A stretch of 64,000 nt of DNA. Origin: an uncultured Prevotellaceae bacterium. Lineage in GTDB: Bacteria > Bacteroidota > Bacteroidia > Bacteroidales > Bacteroidaceae. Positions 16,953 to 26,061 of the stretch are shown here, piece by piece. The notes under the pieces are model-generated. The model searched no databases and was not told the DNA's origin. It saw nothing but the letters and a program-made list of their open reading frames with translations. The position numbers and the translations under genes are program-made. Every line of letters begins with the position of its first letter. Position 1 is the first letter of the stretch. The DNA is taken from the NCBI GenBank assembly GCA_902790625.1, contig CADASP010000014.1, forward strand, positions 1 to 64,000. Direction: 5' to 3'.

Positions 16953-17117
16953 CAGACCCTCCCCCGACCCATCCCTGGAGGGAGGGGAGAATATAGTTTT
17001 CTCTGCTCAATAACCAATTATTGCTGTCCGCTAAAAACAATATAGCAGACAGCAATAATAACTAATGGTAGGTCTATATACTCCCCTCCCTACAGGGAGG
17101 GGCTGGGGGAGGGTCTG
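16953..17117. repeat. 165-bp nested palindromic element (MITE-like) between convergent genes
   Basis: The outer arms start CAGACCCTCCCCC and end GGGGGAGGGTCTG. Inside these, CCCTGGAGGGAGGGGAG pairs with CTCCCCTCCCTACAGGG. In the centre, ATTATTGCTGTC pairs with GACAGCAATAAT around a loop of about 20 bp. The element fills the space after the barrel gene and overlaps the 3' end of the MGMT-like gene, supplying its last residues and stop. It could also act as a bidirectional terminator. Confidence 0.85.
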
Positions 17118-17463
17118 CTGGGGAGAGTCCATTGGGCTGCCACAGATGGCGCTCCATGTCTACGTTGCCGTTGGGCTTGAACGTCACCCCTTCTTCCTCC
17201 AGTTTTGTGCGCTGGCCGCTCCAACCTGGAGCCGTGCGCCCTGCAATGGTCACCACGCGGTGGCAGGGCAGCTGTTCGGCCCCTGGCGTATAGCGCAGTG
17301 TGCGCCCAACCATCCGGGGATGACTGGGCCACCCTGCCAGCGCGGCGATGATGCCGTAGGTGGTGACGCTGCCGTGCGGAATCTGCGACACGATGTTCAG
17401 CACGTCGTCGCGAAACGCACGTGCCTGCTGCGGAGTCATCCTGTCGGGATAGTCGTGCATCAT
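17074..17463 (-). CDS. MGMT-like DNA-binding alkyltransferase domain protein
   Basis: The protein has 129 residues and consists only of the methylated-DNA-cysteine methyltransferase C-terminal domain. The helix-turn-helix region is VTTYGIIAALAGWPSHPRMVGRTL and the active-site motif is PCHRVV with the acceptor Cys67 present, unlike alkyltransferase-like proteins that have Trp there. The usual N-terminal domain is missing, as in other short MGMT-family members. The start ATG (17461-17463) overlaps the TGA stop of the upstream GH105 gene by 4 bp (ATGA), so translation is coupled. Residues from about 115 on (PADPPPAPPCREGSI) and the TAG stop are coded by the palindromic element and are probably not native. 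Confidence 0.88.
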   Translation of the reverse strand: MMHDYPDRMTPQQARAFRDDVLNIVSQIPHGSVTTYGIIAALAGWPSHPRMVGRTLRYTPGAEQLPCHRVVTIAGRTAPGWSGQRTKLEEEGVTFKPNGNVDMERHLWQPNGLSPADPPPAPPCREGSI

Positions 17464-19775
17464 CTCACCGTCACCTTTAGCGGATGGCGCAACTGCCGCA
17501 GCGTCCACTCTATGCGCTGCTGCCACTCGCCCATGGTGCGCACGTCGTATTTCGACCATGCTGAGCCGAAATAATACGTGTAGCGCTCGCCTTTGTAGTT
17601 GCTGGCGATGCCCAGTGCATGCCCCTCGTTGCCGCCGCCGGGTTGGGGTAGGGGGAGCATCTTTGTCTCCACCCCTCCCTTGGGATAAAGCGTGGCCACG
17701 AAGAGCTGGCAGTTGTTCACGCGAGGATTGTCGGTGGGGTCGGCGTATGCCACGTAGTCGTTCTTCAGCACCACGTTCGCCTTGTCTTCGCTGTGTATCA
17801 CCACGCCCGATGCCAGGTTCGTGGGCTGGCGCAGGTTGGTGTACCACACGGTGCAGCGGTTGAAGTTGCTGCCCTTGTCGAGCGAGATGATGCGGTGCTC
17901 GGTGATGCTGTCGTTGCCAAAGAGTTTCTTCTCGTAGTTGAGCAATACCGTGGTGCGCAGCGGTCCGTTGTCGAGCACCTCGTAGTCTTTGAAGCAATAG
18001 GGATACACCAGTTCGCCATTCTGCATCAGTGCGGGCGTGCCGCAGCCCAGCGTGGCCCCCACCTTGTAGAGGTCCATGCCGCGGCCATGGTCGTGGTGGT
18101 AGGAGATGGTGCGATAGAGCGAGTCGCCCTTCTGCCTGTTTTCGCGGCGCAGCTTCTCCACCGTGGGCATCATCACCACATCCTCCGTCCAATAGCGCTG
18201 CTCCACCACCAGTTCTGGGGTGTTCTTCGACCACACGTCGGTGCCATAGCTGCGCTCGCCGGTGCGCTGCAGGGCAGGACCATAAACGCGATAGGCACCG
18301 CGGTCGTTCTCCCAGGCATAGTCATCTTTGCGCTCAGGATAAATGCGCCCGTAGCACACCGTGGAGTAGTTTTGGGGAGTGCCCCTGCGGATGCTGAGCG
18401 TGAGCGTGGCATGAGGGCTCACCCCTGCCTCGACGAGCAGTTTGCCGTTGTAGCTCAGCTGATAGGGAATCTCCAGTCCAGCAGGGTCGTTCACGACGAG
18501 CTGGCGCCCACCATGAATGCCCAAACGGGCAAAGATGTCTTCGGCATCAAGCTCCACCACCTGCTGGCAGTATTCGTCGCTCTGGTTTTCAATGGCAATG
18601 CTGATGGGCGCGCTATTGGCCTGAGCCGAGGCATCCTCAAAACGCAGATGCTCGCATGCTGCCAACAGGAAGGCTCCCACGCCGAAGTTGGCTTGCGAGT
18701 GGGCGTCGACGGTCTTAGTGGGGTCGGGCTTCTCGCCGATGGGTTGCACGAAGCCCACGCTGCCGTCTTCCTGCAAGGCGGTCGTCGTCAGATATTTCCA
18801 TGCCTTCACAATCACTGGCAGGTAGGTGTCGCGGTCGAGCAATCCGTTGTTCACACCCCACAGCATGCCGTAGGTGAAGAAGGCTGTGCCGCTGGTCTCG
18901 GGGCCTGGGGCATCCTCCTCGCAGAGCATCGACCGGCTCCAGTAGCCGCCGGGGCGCTGCACGCGAGCCACACCCTGTGCCAGTTCGCGGAAACGCTGCT
19001 CAAAGAAGTCGCGATGGCGATAGTCCTTAGGCATGTCGGCCAGCACCTTGGCCAGGCCGGCCAGCACCCAGCCGTCGCCACGTGCCCAGAAACTCTTGCC
19101 GCCGCTGGTGGTCTTCACCTTGGGGAAGATGTACTTGGCATCGCGGTAGTAGAGTTGCTCGTCCTTGTCGTACATCAGCTCGTCGGCCCATCGGTAGTTG
19201 TCGTAGAGTTTGTCGAGATACTTCACCTCGCCCGTGGCCTTGTAGAGCTTGGTGAAGACGGGCATCACCATGTAGAGCGCGTCGGCCCACCACCAGAAGT
19301 CGCTCTGCGGCTGGCGCACCTCGTAGTCCATCACCTCGATGGCACGCTCGATGCGGAAGGGCTGTGGATTCAGCTCATACATGTCGAGATATGTCTGGAA
19401 ACAAATCTGCCAGTCGCCGAAGAGCACGTAGTCCATGCCCTCGCCGTATTGCTTGTACTTCCATTTCGAGGGGTCCTTCTCACGTGCTCCCATCCACTTG
19501 TTGTGGCGTGCCCACTGCTCGCTGTAGTCCAGCCAGCGTGCCACGCCCAGCATGCGGTAGGCCTCCATATTGCCAGTGTGATAGGCGGCCTCATCCCAGA
19601 ACGAGCGCACGCGCGGCGAGTGCGTCTGCTGCCAGTAGTCGTTCACTTTGGTAATCATTTCGATGGTGCTCATCGGGCGCGGTTCGGGGCGCTTCTTGCG
19701 GGCACGGGCCGAGGTGTCGGTGGTGGTCAGCAATGCCAACAGCACCACGCAAATCATCGTAGTTAGTCGTTTCAT
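17460..19775 (-). CDS. GH105 unsaturated rhamnogalacturonyl hydrolase fused to DUF4861
   Basis: The protein has 771 residues. A signal peptide (MKRLTTMICVVLLALLTTTDTSA) is followed by an (alpha/alpha)6 GH105 domain (about 35-385), with the conserved aromatic/acid segment SDFWWWADALYM (Asp165, probable catalytic acid) and FWARGDGWVLAGL, then a C-terminal DUF4861 domain (about 390-771). GH105 enzymes remove unsaturated uronic acid from the oligosaccharides left by pectate or rhamnogalacturonan lyases. DUF4861 is often found in the same gene or cluster, with unclear function. With GH78 nearby this points to rhamnogalacturonan-type pectin breakdown. ATG 19775 was chosen because the promoter lies just upstream and the signal peptide begins there. 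Confidence 0.92.
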   Translation of the reverse strand: MKRLTTMICVVLLALLTTTDTSARARKKRPEPRPMSTIEMITKVNDYWQQTHSPRVRSFWDEAAYHTGNMEAYRMLGVARWLDYSEQWARHNKWMGAREKDPSKWKYKQYGEGMDYVLFGDWQICFQTYLDMYELNPQPFRIERAIEVMDYEVRQPQSDFWWWADALYMVMPVFTKLYKATGEVKYLDKLYDNYRWADELMYDKDEQLYYRDAKYIFPKVKTTSGGKSFWARGDGWVLAGLAKVLADMPKDYRHRDFFEQRFRELAQGVARVQRPGGYWSRSMLCEEDAPGPETSGTAFFTYGMLWGVNNGLLDRDTYLPVIVKAWKYLTTTALQEDGSVGFVQPIGEKPDPTKTVDAHSQANFGVGAFLLAACEHLRFEDASAQANSAPISIAIENQSDEYCQQVVELDAEDIFARLGIHGGRQLVVNDPAGLEIPYQLSYNGKLLVEAGVSPHATLTLSIRRGTPQNYSTVCYGRIYPERKDDYAWENDRGAYRVYGPALQRTGERSYGTDVWSKNTPELVVEQRYWTEDVVMMPTVEKLRRENRQKGDSLYRTISYHHDHGRGMDLYKVGATLGCGTPALMQNGELVYPYCFKDYEVLDNGPLRTTVLLNYEKKLFGNDSITEHRIISLDKGSNFNRCTVWYTNLRQPTNLASGVVIHSEDKANVVLKNDYVAYADPTDNPRVNNCQLFVATLYPKGGVETKMLPLPQPGGGNEGHALGIASNYKGERYTYYFGSAWSKYDVRTMGEWQQRIEWTLRQLRHPLKVTVR

Positions 19776-19799
19776 CTTATTATTAGGTTTTATTCTTTG

Positions 19800-19830
19800 C
19801 AAAATTACGAAAAATCGAGGGCAAAACAAA
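19800..19830 (-). promoter_or_regulatory. Promoter of the GH105-MGMT operon
   Basis: On the minus strand, TTTG (19827-19830), a 19-bp spacer and TAATTTTG (19800-19807) lie 25 bp upstream of ATG 19775. Confidence 0.8.
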
Positions 19831-20209
19831 GAAACTCGTTCCCTTTTTTTGCAATAGCACTGAAAAATGATTGCCGATGGCTATAAAAACAAGCAAAAGC
19901 AAGCGGAATGCGAAGGGAAGCCACACCATCTTGCTCTTCCCGAACCGTCGGCGAAGCCAGCATACTTCAAAATTGCTGCACACCACGAAAAAAACACAAG
20001 GTACGGTTGAAAACCGTTGACTTTTCCCATAAAGTGGCCGCAGGGGTGAAAGCAGCTTATAAATACAATTTGGCGTTGCCAAATAAAAATTTGACAACGC
20101 CGAAGAAAAATCCCAGGCCTTGGGAAAAAGTGATGCGAAGGATAGGTTTTCGTAGAGGACTCATTAAATGCCCCCGTGCGGTTGTGCACAGTCTTCTTTC
20201 CCGCTTGTG
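19831..20209. other. Intergenic region, no gene recognised
   Basis: This 379-bp gap contains AT-rich DNA and short odd frames, but no domain, promoter box or strong hairpin that I can support. A GGTACGGTTGAAAACCG string near 20000 loosely resembles the CGGTTGAAAAGACG motif found elsewhere. Confidence 0.5.
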
Positions 20210-20371
20210 CTAACGTTTGTTCTCCTCGTCATCCCACAGTTGGCCGTTTCCTTCACGGCTCTGCGGTTCCAAGCCGGTGCCGTCGCCGTTACCCGACATG
20301 CCGAAGTCCATCAGCGACTCCGGCTCCATGTTCTCTATGTCCGTTTGAGGACGCAAATATACTTTCTTCAT
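20210..20371 (-). CDS. Small acidic protein (53 aa), last gene of the BspA operon
   Basis: The sequence starts MKKVYLRPQTDIENMEPES and ends GQLWDDEENKR. It has no signal peptide of normal length and no membrane segment; the middle is Gly/Ser-rich (MSGNGDGTGLEP). The layout resembles the very common short Bacteroidales proteins that begin 'MKKxYxxPxxxxxxM'. It starts 53 bp after the cohesin-like gene ends. A second protein of the same design (MTKKEYTMPTTKV...SWDDDEE) lies at 47545-47712, also right behind a gene with a 'D-x-x-GR-x-V...NG-K' tail. ATG 20371 is preferred to longer frames because the MKKxYxxP start is the family signature. Function unknown. Confidence 0.75.
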   Translation of the reverse strand: MKKVYLRPQTDIENMEPESLMDFGMSGNGDGTGLEPQSREGNGQLWDDEENKR

Positions 20372-20424
20372 AGTTGTAATCCGTTTTAGTCCGTTGTTTT
20401 TATTCTCTTCACAGTAGTATTTTG

Positions 20425-21521
20425 TCACTTGACAACGACTTTCTTCCCGTTCTCAATGTACACACCTTTCTGCTTGCTATTCACCTTTCGTCCCTGCAAG
20501 TCATAGGTATCACCATCATTACGATAATGACGGTCATTTCTTTCCGTAATACCCGTAACCTCACTGTCCACGGTGATGCTGAGTCGTGTCTCTGCGGAGT
20601 ACTCCACGTCGTCAATCTCGAAGTAGCCTCGGAAGGCTTTCGTGGTGTTGCTGCCCGTGCAGAACCACAGGCGGTCGTTGTTCAGAAAGAGCGAGTTCAC
20701 GGGCAGGTCGGTCACCGTGTAGGTGCCCGTGAAGTAGCCATACTTGCGTCCCACCTTTACCTCCACGTAGGGGTCTACCAGCTTCCCCTTGCTGTTGCGC
20801 TCCGGCTCGATGTCCACCCCGTCCACGGTGAACTCTGTCAGTCCTTCCGTCACTTTGATGAGGCAGGGCACGTTCTTCTCAATGGCGGTGGCTCCCTCGG
20901 TGAACGTCAGCTTCACATTGTTGCCGTCCACCTCCCAGTCGGTGAACTCCGCCCCTCGGTGTTGTTCTCGTCGAGCACCAGTCGCGTAACGCCCGAGGAC
21001 ACGATGGTCACCGTGCTCTCCACGATTTCTGTCGCATAGAAGACGGTGATGTCCGTCTCGGTCAGCGTGATGTCCTTCAGCAGGATGGGATAGTCGCCAG
21101 TAGCCATGCTGGCATCGACTTTCACTGCCAGTGTGGCAATCTCGCCGTCAGTCCCTGTGAAGGTCTCGTCGTACTGCGAGCTGCAGAGGAAGCGGATGGC
21201 ACCGTCGGGCTGCTCGCTGAACGTCAGGTCGTGCTCGTCTTCGTCAGGCAGACGGCCTTCGCTCAATGTGCCTTGAATGCGGCCCTTGCTGCTCTTCACC
21301 GCCGTCATCCCATTGGGCAGGTAGAGGTCGAACTGGAAGCCGCGAATGGCCGCGGTGTTCTTCATGTTGATGGAGAGCGAGATCTCCGTTCCGGCCGAGG
21401 CCGTGAACGGCGTGATGTAAACCACGTTTTCGATGGTGCTGACATCGGTGTTCTCGGCATGCACCCAATTGCAATACCCTGAACATAGCAGGATAACAAG
21501 TAATAATAAAACCTTTTTCAT
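20425..21521 (-). pseudogene. Cohesin-like secreted protein with sorting-type tail, broken by a frameshift
   Basis: The first frame (21521 to about 20950) codes for a signal peptide (MKKVLLLLVILLCSGYCNWVHA) and a cohesin-like domain (NTAAIRGFQFDLYLPNGM... through TVTIVSSGV). Reading then continues out of frame. The second frame (to 20425) carries the rest: EFTDWEVDGNNVKLTFTEG and a C-terminal tail YDLQGRKVNSKQKGVYIENG-KKVVVK. The two join cleanly if one G is added to the G4 run (C4 on the plus strand, 20952-20955). It may be a true inactivation, a phase-variable site or a sequencing error. The domain is a paralogue of those in the next two genes but has no dockerin. The tail is the short Prevotella-type end that resembles type 9 secretion sorting domains (inference). 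Confidence 0.8.
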
Positions 21522-21546
21522 AACTGTATGTTTTTGTTTTCGTTGT

Positions 21547-23985
21547 TTACTGTGGTTCCTTCATGTCTGTATTCTTCTTGGCCTTGTTTGCCCTTGAGGC
21601 TGCAGCCCCCGTGATGTTGCCCGTGTGGATGATGTTGGCCACGCCGGTATAGTCACGCACGTCGACGACGCCATTCTCGTCCACGTCGGCAGCCTTCACC
21701 ACGAATCCCGTGGGCGTTGCCCCGTGGATGTGGTTGGCCACGCCCGTATAGTCGAGCACGTTCACGATGCCGTCGCCGCTGATGTCGCCCGGCAGGTATG
21801 AGGTGATGTTCAGTTTCGATTGTACGAGGTCTGTCTCATAGAACCGTGAGATGTCCGTCTCGTTCAGCACCATGTTCTTCAGCTGGATGGGATAGTCGCC
21901 GTCGAGCAACGTCTCCGCGATGTTGACAGTCAAGGTAGCTATTTCCCCCTCGTTGCCTGTGAAGACCTCGTCGTATTGTGTGCCGCAAAGGAAGCGGATG
22001 GCACCATCGGATCGTTCGCTGAATGTCAATTCGTGCTCGTCCTCGTCGGGTAGACGGCCAGGGCTGAGCTGTCCCAAAATCCTGCCTTTGGATGATTTCG
22101 CTACAGTCACACCCTCGGGCAGGTAGAGGTCGAACTGGAAGCCACGGATGGGGGCGGAGTTCTTCATCCTTAGCGACAACGTGGCTTGGGCGCCGCACCG
22201 CACCTCTGTGTCCTCCATGTAGATGATATTGTCCAATTGCGTGATGTCGGTCGCCTCAACAGGTTTTGGCATCTCCACTATTTCTTTGAACCCTTTCCAG
22301 TAGTTGGCTTCTTTGTACGCGTCCTTGCACCCGTAAGGAACATACAGCGTCGCATTTGCCTTATTGGTGAATGTATAATAGTCAATGCTCAAAGGAGTTT
22401 CCATTCCCACTGTCACACTCGTCAGACTGGAACACTGCCAGAACGCATAGTTGCCGATGCTGGTAACAGAGTTCCCGATGGTCACACTTGTCAGTCCCAA
22501 ACAGCCATAGAAGGCATAGTCCCAAATACGTGTTACGGAGTTTGGGATGGTAACGTTTACCAGCCCAGAGCAGCCGTAGAACGCATAACTGCCGATGCTC
22601 GTCACGGAGTTTGGGATAATGCTGTTGCTGCATCCGAGAATCAATTTGTTGGATGTGGTTTCTATAAGAGCGTTACAATTATTGCGAGAATCGTATTTCG
22701 TGTTGCCCAATGAAACTTGGATTCTCGTCAAATTGGAGCAGCCTCGAAACGCATCGCTTCCAATGCTCGTCACAGAGTTCCCGATAGAAACACTCAATAG
22801 ACTGGAGCAGTCTCGGAACGCATCGTTTCCGATGCTCGTCACAGAGTTTGGGATGACCACGTTTGTCAGGCTGGAGCACCCATTGAACGCAGCACTACCA
22901 ATGATCTTTACAGAGTTTGGAATGGCCACGCTCGTAAGACTTGAACAGGATTTGAAGACATTGGAGCCGATGCCATTAACAGAGTTCCCTATAGTCACAC
23001 TCAATAGGCTGGAGCAGCCAGAAAACGTATCGCTTCCCATGCTGGTCACGGAGTTTGGGATGATTACGTTCGTCAGGCTGGAGCAACCAGAGAACGCAGA
23101 ATTGCCGATGCTGGTCACGGAGTTCGGGATGTTTACGTCTGTCAGGCCGGAGCAGCCATAGAACGTAGAATTGTCGATGCTGGTCACGGAGTTCGGAATG
23201 TTCACGCTTGTCAGCCCAGAGCAGCCATAGAACGCGGAACTTCCGATGCTGGCCACGGAGTTCGGAATGTTCACGCTTGTCAGCCCAGAGCAGCCATAGA
23301 ACGCGGAACTTCCGATGCTGGCCACGGAGTTCGGGATGGTCAAGCTTGTCAGCCCAGAGCAGCCATAGAACGCTGCGCCTCCAATTTCCTTCACGGTGTT
23401 GGGAACAACAGTATTCTTGCATCCAGAAATAAGTGTGTTTGACGATATTTCTATAATGGCTTTACAGTTATTGCGGGAGTCGTATTTTGTATTGCCCGAT
23501 GATACATAAATACTCGTCAGTTCTGAACAACCAGAAAATGGATTTGTGCCAACTCTTGTCACAGAGTTAGGGATGCTCACGCTTGTCAGACTAGAACAAT
23601 AACGAAATGCGTAGTAGCCTATGGATGTCACGGAGTTCGGGATGTCCACACTCATCAGACTAGAACAGCCCTCGAATGCGTAGTCGCCTATGTACGTCAC
23701 AGAGTTCGGTATGGTTACGTTCGTCAGACTAGAGCAATTAAGGAACGCAGAGGAACCGATGCTGGTCACGGAGTAAGTGGTTCCGTTGTAGGTGACAGAC
23801 GCGGGAATGTCTATGCTACCTGTGTACAAATATAAAGATGAATTATAATAACAATATGTCACCTCTGCCGTAGTTCCGTAGAGATTGTAGTAGATGCCGT
23901 TTATTTTTGCATCGTATGCCAAAGCTTTTGCTCCAACCACGCTCATGAGCAGGGTGAGCAGGAATGTGATGATTTGATGTTTCAT
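21547..23985 (-). CDS. BspA-like LRR surface protein with cohesin-like and dockerin-like domains
   Basis: The protein has 812 residues. A signal peptide (MKHQIITFLLTLLMSVVGAKALA) is followed by about 20 LRR_5 repeats of some 23 residues (IPNSVTSIGSSAFYGCSGL type, about 60-560). Next are a cohesin-like beta-sandwich (about 585-728: YMEDTEVRCGAQATLSLRMK...FQFDLYLPEGV) and a duplicated calcium-binding dockerin-like module (about 731-785: GDISGDGIVNVLDYTGVANH and DVDENGVVDVRDYTGVANII). BspA-type LRRs bind host or bacterial surface ligands; cohesin and dockerin modules bind each other in cellulosomes. The LRR region has nearly identical 69-bp DNA repeats at 23212-23349. It sits 25 bp upstream of the cohesin-like gene in the same operon. 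Confidence 0.9.
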   Translation of the reverse strand: MKHQIITFLLTLLMSVVGAKALAYDAKINGIYYNLYGTTAEVTYCYYNSSLYLYTGSIDIPASVTYNGTTYSVTSIGSSAFLNCSSLTNVTIPNSVTYIGDYAFEGCSSLMSVDIPNSVTSIGYYAFRYCSSLTSVSIPNSVTRVGTNPFSGCSELTSIYVSSGNTKYDSRNNCKAIIEISSNTLISGCKNTVVPNTVKEIGGAAFYGCSGLTSLTIPNSVASIGSSAFYGCSGLTSVNIPNSVASIGSSAFYGCSGLTSVNIPNSVTSIDNSTFYGCSGLTDVNIPNSVTSIGNSAFSGCSSLTNVIIPNSVTSMGSDTFSGCSSLLSVTIGNSVNGIGSNVFKSCSSLTSVAIPNSVKIIGSAAFNGCSSLTNVVIPNSVTSIGNDAFRDCSSLLSVSIGNSVTSIGSDAFRGCSNLTRIQVSLGNTKYDSRNNCNALIETTSNKLILGCSNSIIPNSVTSIGSYAFYGCSGLVNVTIPNSVTRIWDYAFYGCLGLTSVTIGNSVTSIGNYAFWQCSSLTSVTVGMETPLSIDYYTFTNKANATLYVPYGCKDAYKEANYWKGFKEIVEMPKPVEATDITQLDNIIYMEDTEVRCGAQATLSLRMKNSAPIRGFQFDLYLPEGVTVAKSSKGRILGQLSPGRLPDEDEHELTFSERSDGAIRFLCGTQYDEVFTGNEGEIATLTVNIAETLLDGDYPIQLKNMVLNETDISRFYETDLVQSKLNITSYLPGDISGDGIVNVLDYTGVANHIHGATPTGFVVKAADVDENGVVDVRDYTGVANIIHTGNITGAAASRANKAKKNTDMKEPQ

Positions 23986-24026
23986 ATTATTATAGTGTTA
24001 TTTGCTTACAACAATAATCCAGCCTT

Positions 24027-26045
24027 TTATTGCGGTTCTCTTTCTTGGCGAGACTGTTGCGCTGCTGCCTGGTTTGCCGGGGTTCCCGTGGCACTTCCCG
24101 TGTGAATAATATTGGCCACACCTGTATAGTCCCTTACGTCTATCACACCGTTTTCATCTACATCGGCTGCCCTCACGACAAATCCAGTAGGGGTTGCCCC
24201 GTGGATGTGGTTGGCCACACCTGTATAGTCGAGTACGTTTACGATGCCATCACTGTTAATGTCGCCAAGCACGAATGACACAATGGTTAACACCGACTGT
24301 ACGAGGTCAGTCTCATAGAATCTTGTGATGTCTGTTTCGTTCAATACCAAATTTTTCAGCAGGACGGGGTAGTCGCCATCTTCTATCATCTCTGCAACGT
24401 TGACCGTCAAGGTGGCCACCTCCCCGTCGCTGCCCGTGAAGTTTTCGGGGTACTGCGAGCTGCACAGGAACCTGATGGCCCCGTCAGGCTGCTCGCTGAA
24501 TGTCAACTCGTGCTCGTCCCCATCTGGCAGACGGCCTGGGCTGAGCTGCCCCATAATCTTGCCCTTTTCGGTTTTCGCTACTGTCACGCCATCAGGAAGG
24601 TATAAGTCAAACTGGAAGCTGCGAATTGGAGCCAAGTTCTTCATCCGAAGCGACAACGTGGCTTGTGTGCCGCACCGTTCCTCCGCATTTTCCATATAGA
24701 TGACATTTTCCATCTGCGAGATGTCAGTGGACATAAGAATCTCTGGTATCTCCACAATCTGTTTGAAATATTTCCAGTAGGAGGCTTCGTAGGTTTCTTT
24801 GCAACCGTGGGGGACATAGAGTATCGCATTCTTGTAGGTGAATGTTGATGAGTCTATACTTATAGGCGTTTCCCTTTTTACCCTCACGCTTGTAAGGCTG
24901 AAACAGCCATAGAACGCATAGCTTCCGATGGTCATTACGGAATTCCCAATGGTCACTCTCGTTAGGCCGAAACAGTCTCGGAACGCGTAGCTGCCGATGC
25001 TGGTCACAGAGTTCGGGATGATTATGCTTGTCAGACTGTAGCAGTTTTCGAAAGCATTGTTGCCAATGCTCGTCAAGGAGTTCGGACAGGTCACGCTCAT
25101 CAGGCTGGTGCACCCATTAAAGGCATTATTGCCGATGCTGGTCACTGAGTTCGGAATGACCACACTCGTCAGGTCGAAGCAGTTAGAGAACGAGGAACTA
25201 CTGATACCACGCGTACCTTCTGCTAATGTGAGTACATTTGAGGGTTTCTCCCCCTTGTATCCACACACCCATTTGTCCACATAGAAGACACCATCAGGAG
25301 AATTAGAATAAATGCCTGTGTTGAAAAATGCAGAACTGCCAACGCTCGTAACCGAATTGGGGATGTTGATGTTTGTCAGACCAGTGCAGTCTTTAAACGC
25401 ATAGTCGCCAATTGTCGTCACGGAGTTCGGGATAGTTATATTCGTTAGACTAAAGCATCCGGCGAAAGATGAACTGCCAATCGTAGTAACGCTATTAGGT
25501 ATGACAATCGATGATAGACTCCTGCAATTGGCGAACACTCCAGTACCTAGGTTTGTCACACCATCAGGAATATTAGCAGACACAAGATTGGTACAACCAT
25601 CAAATGCTCCATAAGATATGTATTTGACAGACTGTGGCAAGGAAATAGATGTTAGTCTCCTACAATCTGAAAACGCTTCTATTCCAATATCAATAATGCT
25701 ATTCGGTATAACTACAGAAGTGATGGGAGAACCATTAAAACAATAATCATCTATGGAAATAACTTTGTACACTACCGAATTGTAAGTTACAGTTGAAGGG
25801 ATAATGATGTCTCCAGAATAATTGTTGTCAGGTTCATCATGATATTTATATTCAATCCACCAAGTATGAGTTACTCGTACTGTTTTGCTTTCTGCCGTAT
25901 TGGAGATAATTTCATAATACACGCCATCGACAGAAAAATCATAATTGTCAATAACATCAGAACCATAACTCAAGCAGACTGAAAACATGAAACCTGCTAT
26001 GCAAAAGACACATCGCAAGAACAAAAAATGATGTTTTGTTTCCAT
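24027..26045 (-). CDS. BspA-like LRR surface protein with cohesin-like and dockerin-like domains, paralogue
   Basis: The protein has 672 residues. Its signal peptide is METKHHFLFLRCVFCIAGFM plus the following small residues. LRR_5 repeats cover about 85-420 with an interruption near 255-290 (SPDGVFYVDKWVCGYKGEKP). The cohesin-like domain is at about 445-585 (YMENAEERCGTQATLSLRMK) and the dockerin-like module at about 592-645 (GDINSDGIVNVLDYTGVANH, DVDENGVIDVRDYTGVANII). The last three domains are very close to those of the neighbouring paralogue, so the pair arose by duplication, with the LRR part diverging faster. It starts 16 bp after the beta-helix protein gene. Confidence 0.9.
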   Translation of the reverse strand: METKHHFLFLRCVFCIAGFMFSVCLSYGSDVIDNYDFSVDGVYYEIISNTAESKTVRVTHTWWIEYKYHDEPDNNYSGDIIIPSTVTYNSVVYKVISIDDYCFNGSPITSVVIPNSIIDIGIEAFSDCRRLTSISLPQSVKYISYGAFDGCTNLVSANIPDGVTNLGTGVFANCRSLSSIVIPNSVTTIGSSSFAGCFSLTNITIPNSVTTIGDYAFKDCTGLTNINIPNSVTSVGSSAFFNTGIYSNSPDGVFYVDKWVCGYKGEKPSNVLTLAEGTRGISSSSFSNCFDLTSVVIPNSVTSIGNNAFNGCTSLMSVTCPNSLTSIGNNAFENCYSLTSIIIPNSVTSIGSYAFRDCFGLTRVTIGNSVMTIGSYAFYGCFSLTSVRVKRETPISIDSSTFTYKNAILYVPHGCKETYEASYWKYFKQIVEIPEILMSTDISQMENVIYMENAEERCGTQATLSLRMKNLAPIRSFQFDLYLPDGVTVAKTEKGKIMGQLSPGRLPDGDEHELTFSEQPDGAIRFLCSSQYPENFTGSDGEVATLTVNVAEMIEDGDYPVLLKNLVLNETDITRFYETDLVQSVLTIVSFVLGDINSDGIVNVLDYTGVANHIHGATPTGFVVRAADVDENGVIDVRDYTGVANIIHTGSATGTPANQAAAQQSRQEREPQ

Positions 26046-26061
26046 AAGTTGTTGTTAGTTT

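Noticed and set aside
17464..18234. N-terminal extension of the MGMT-like protein to 386 residues
   Set aside because: The extra part is an out-of-frame reading of the GH105 gene; the real start is the ATG overlapping the GH105 stop.
17793..19766. 657-residue open frame on the plus strand
   Set aside because: Antisense to the GH105-DUF4861 gene.
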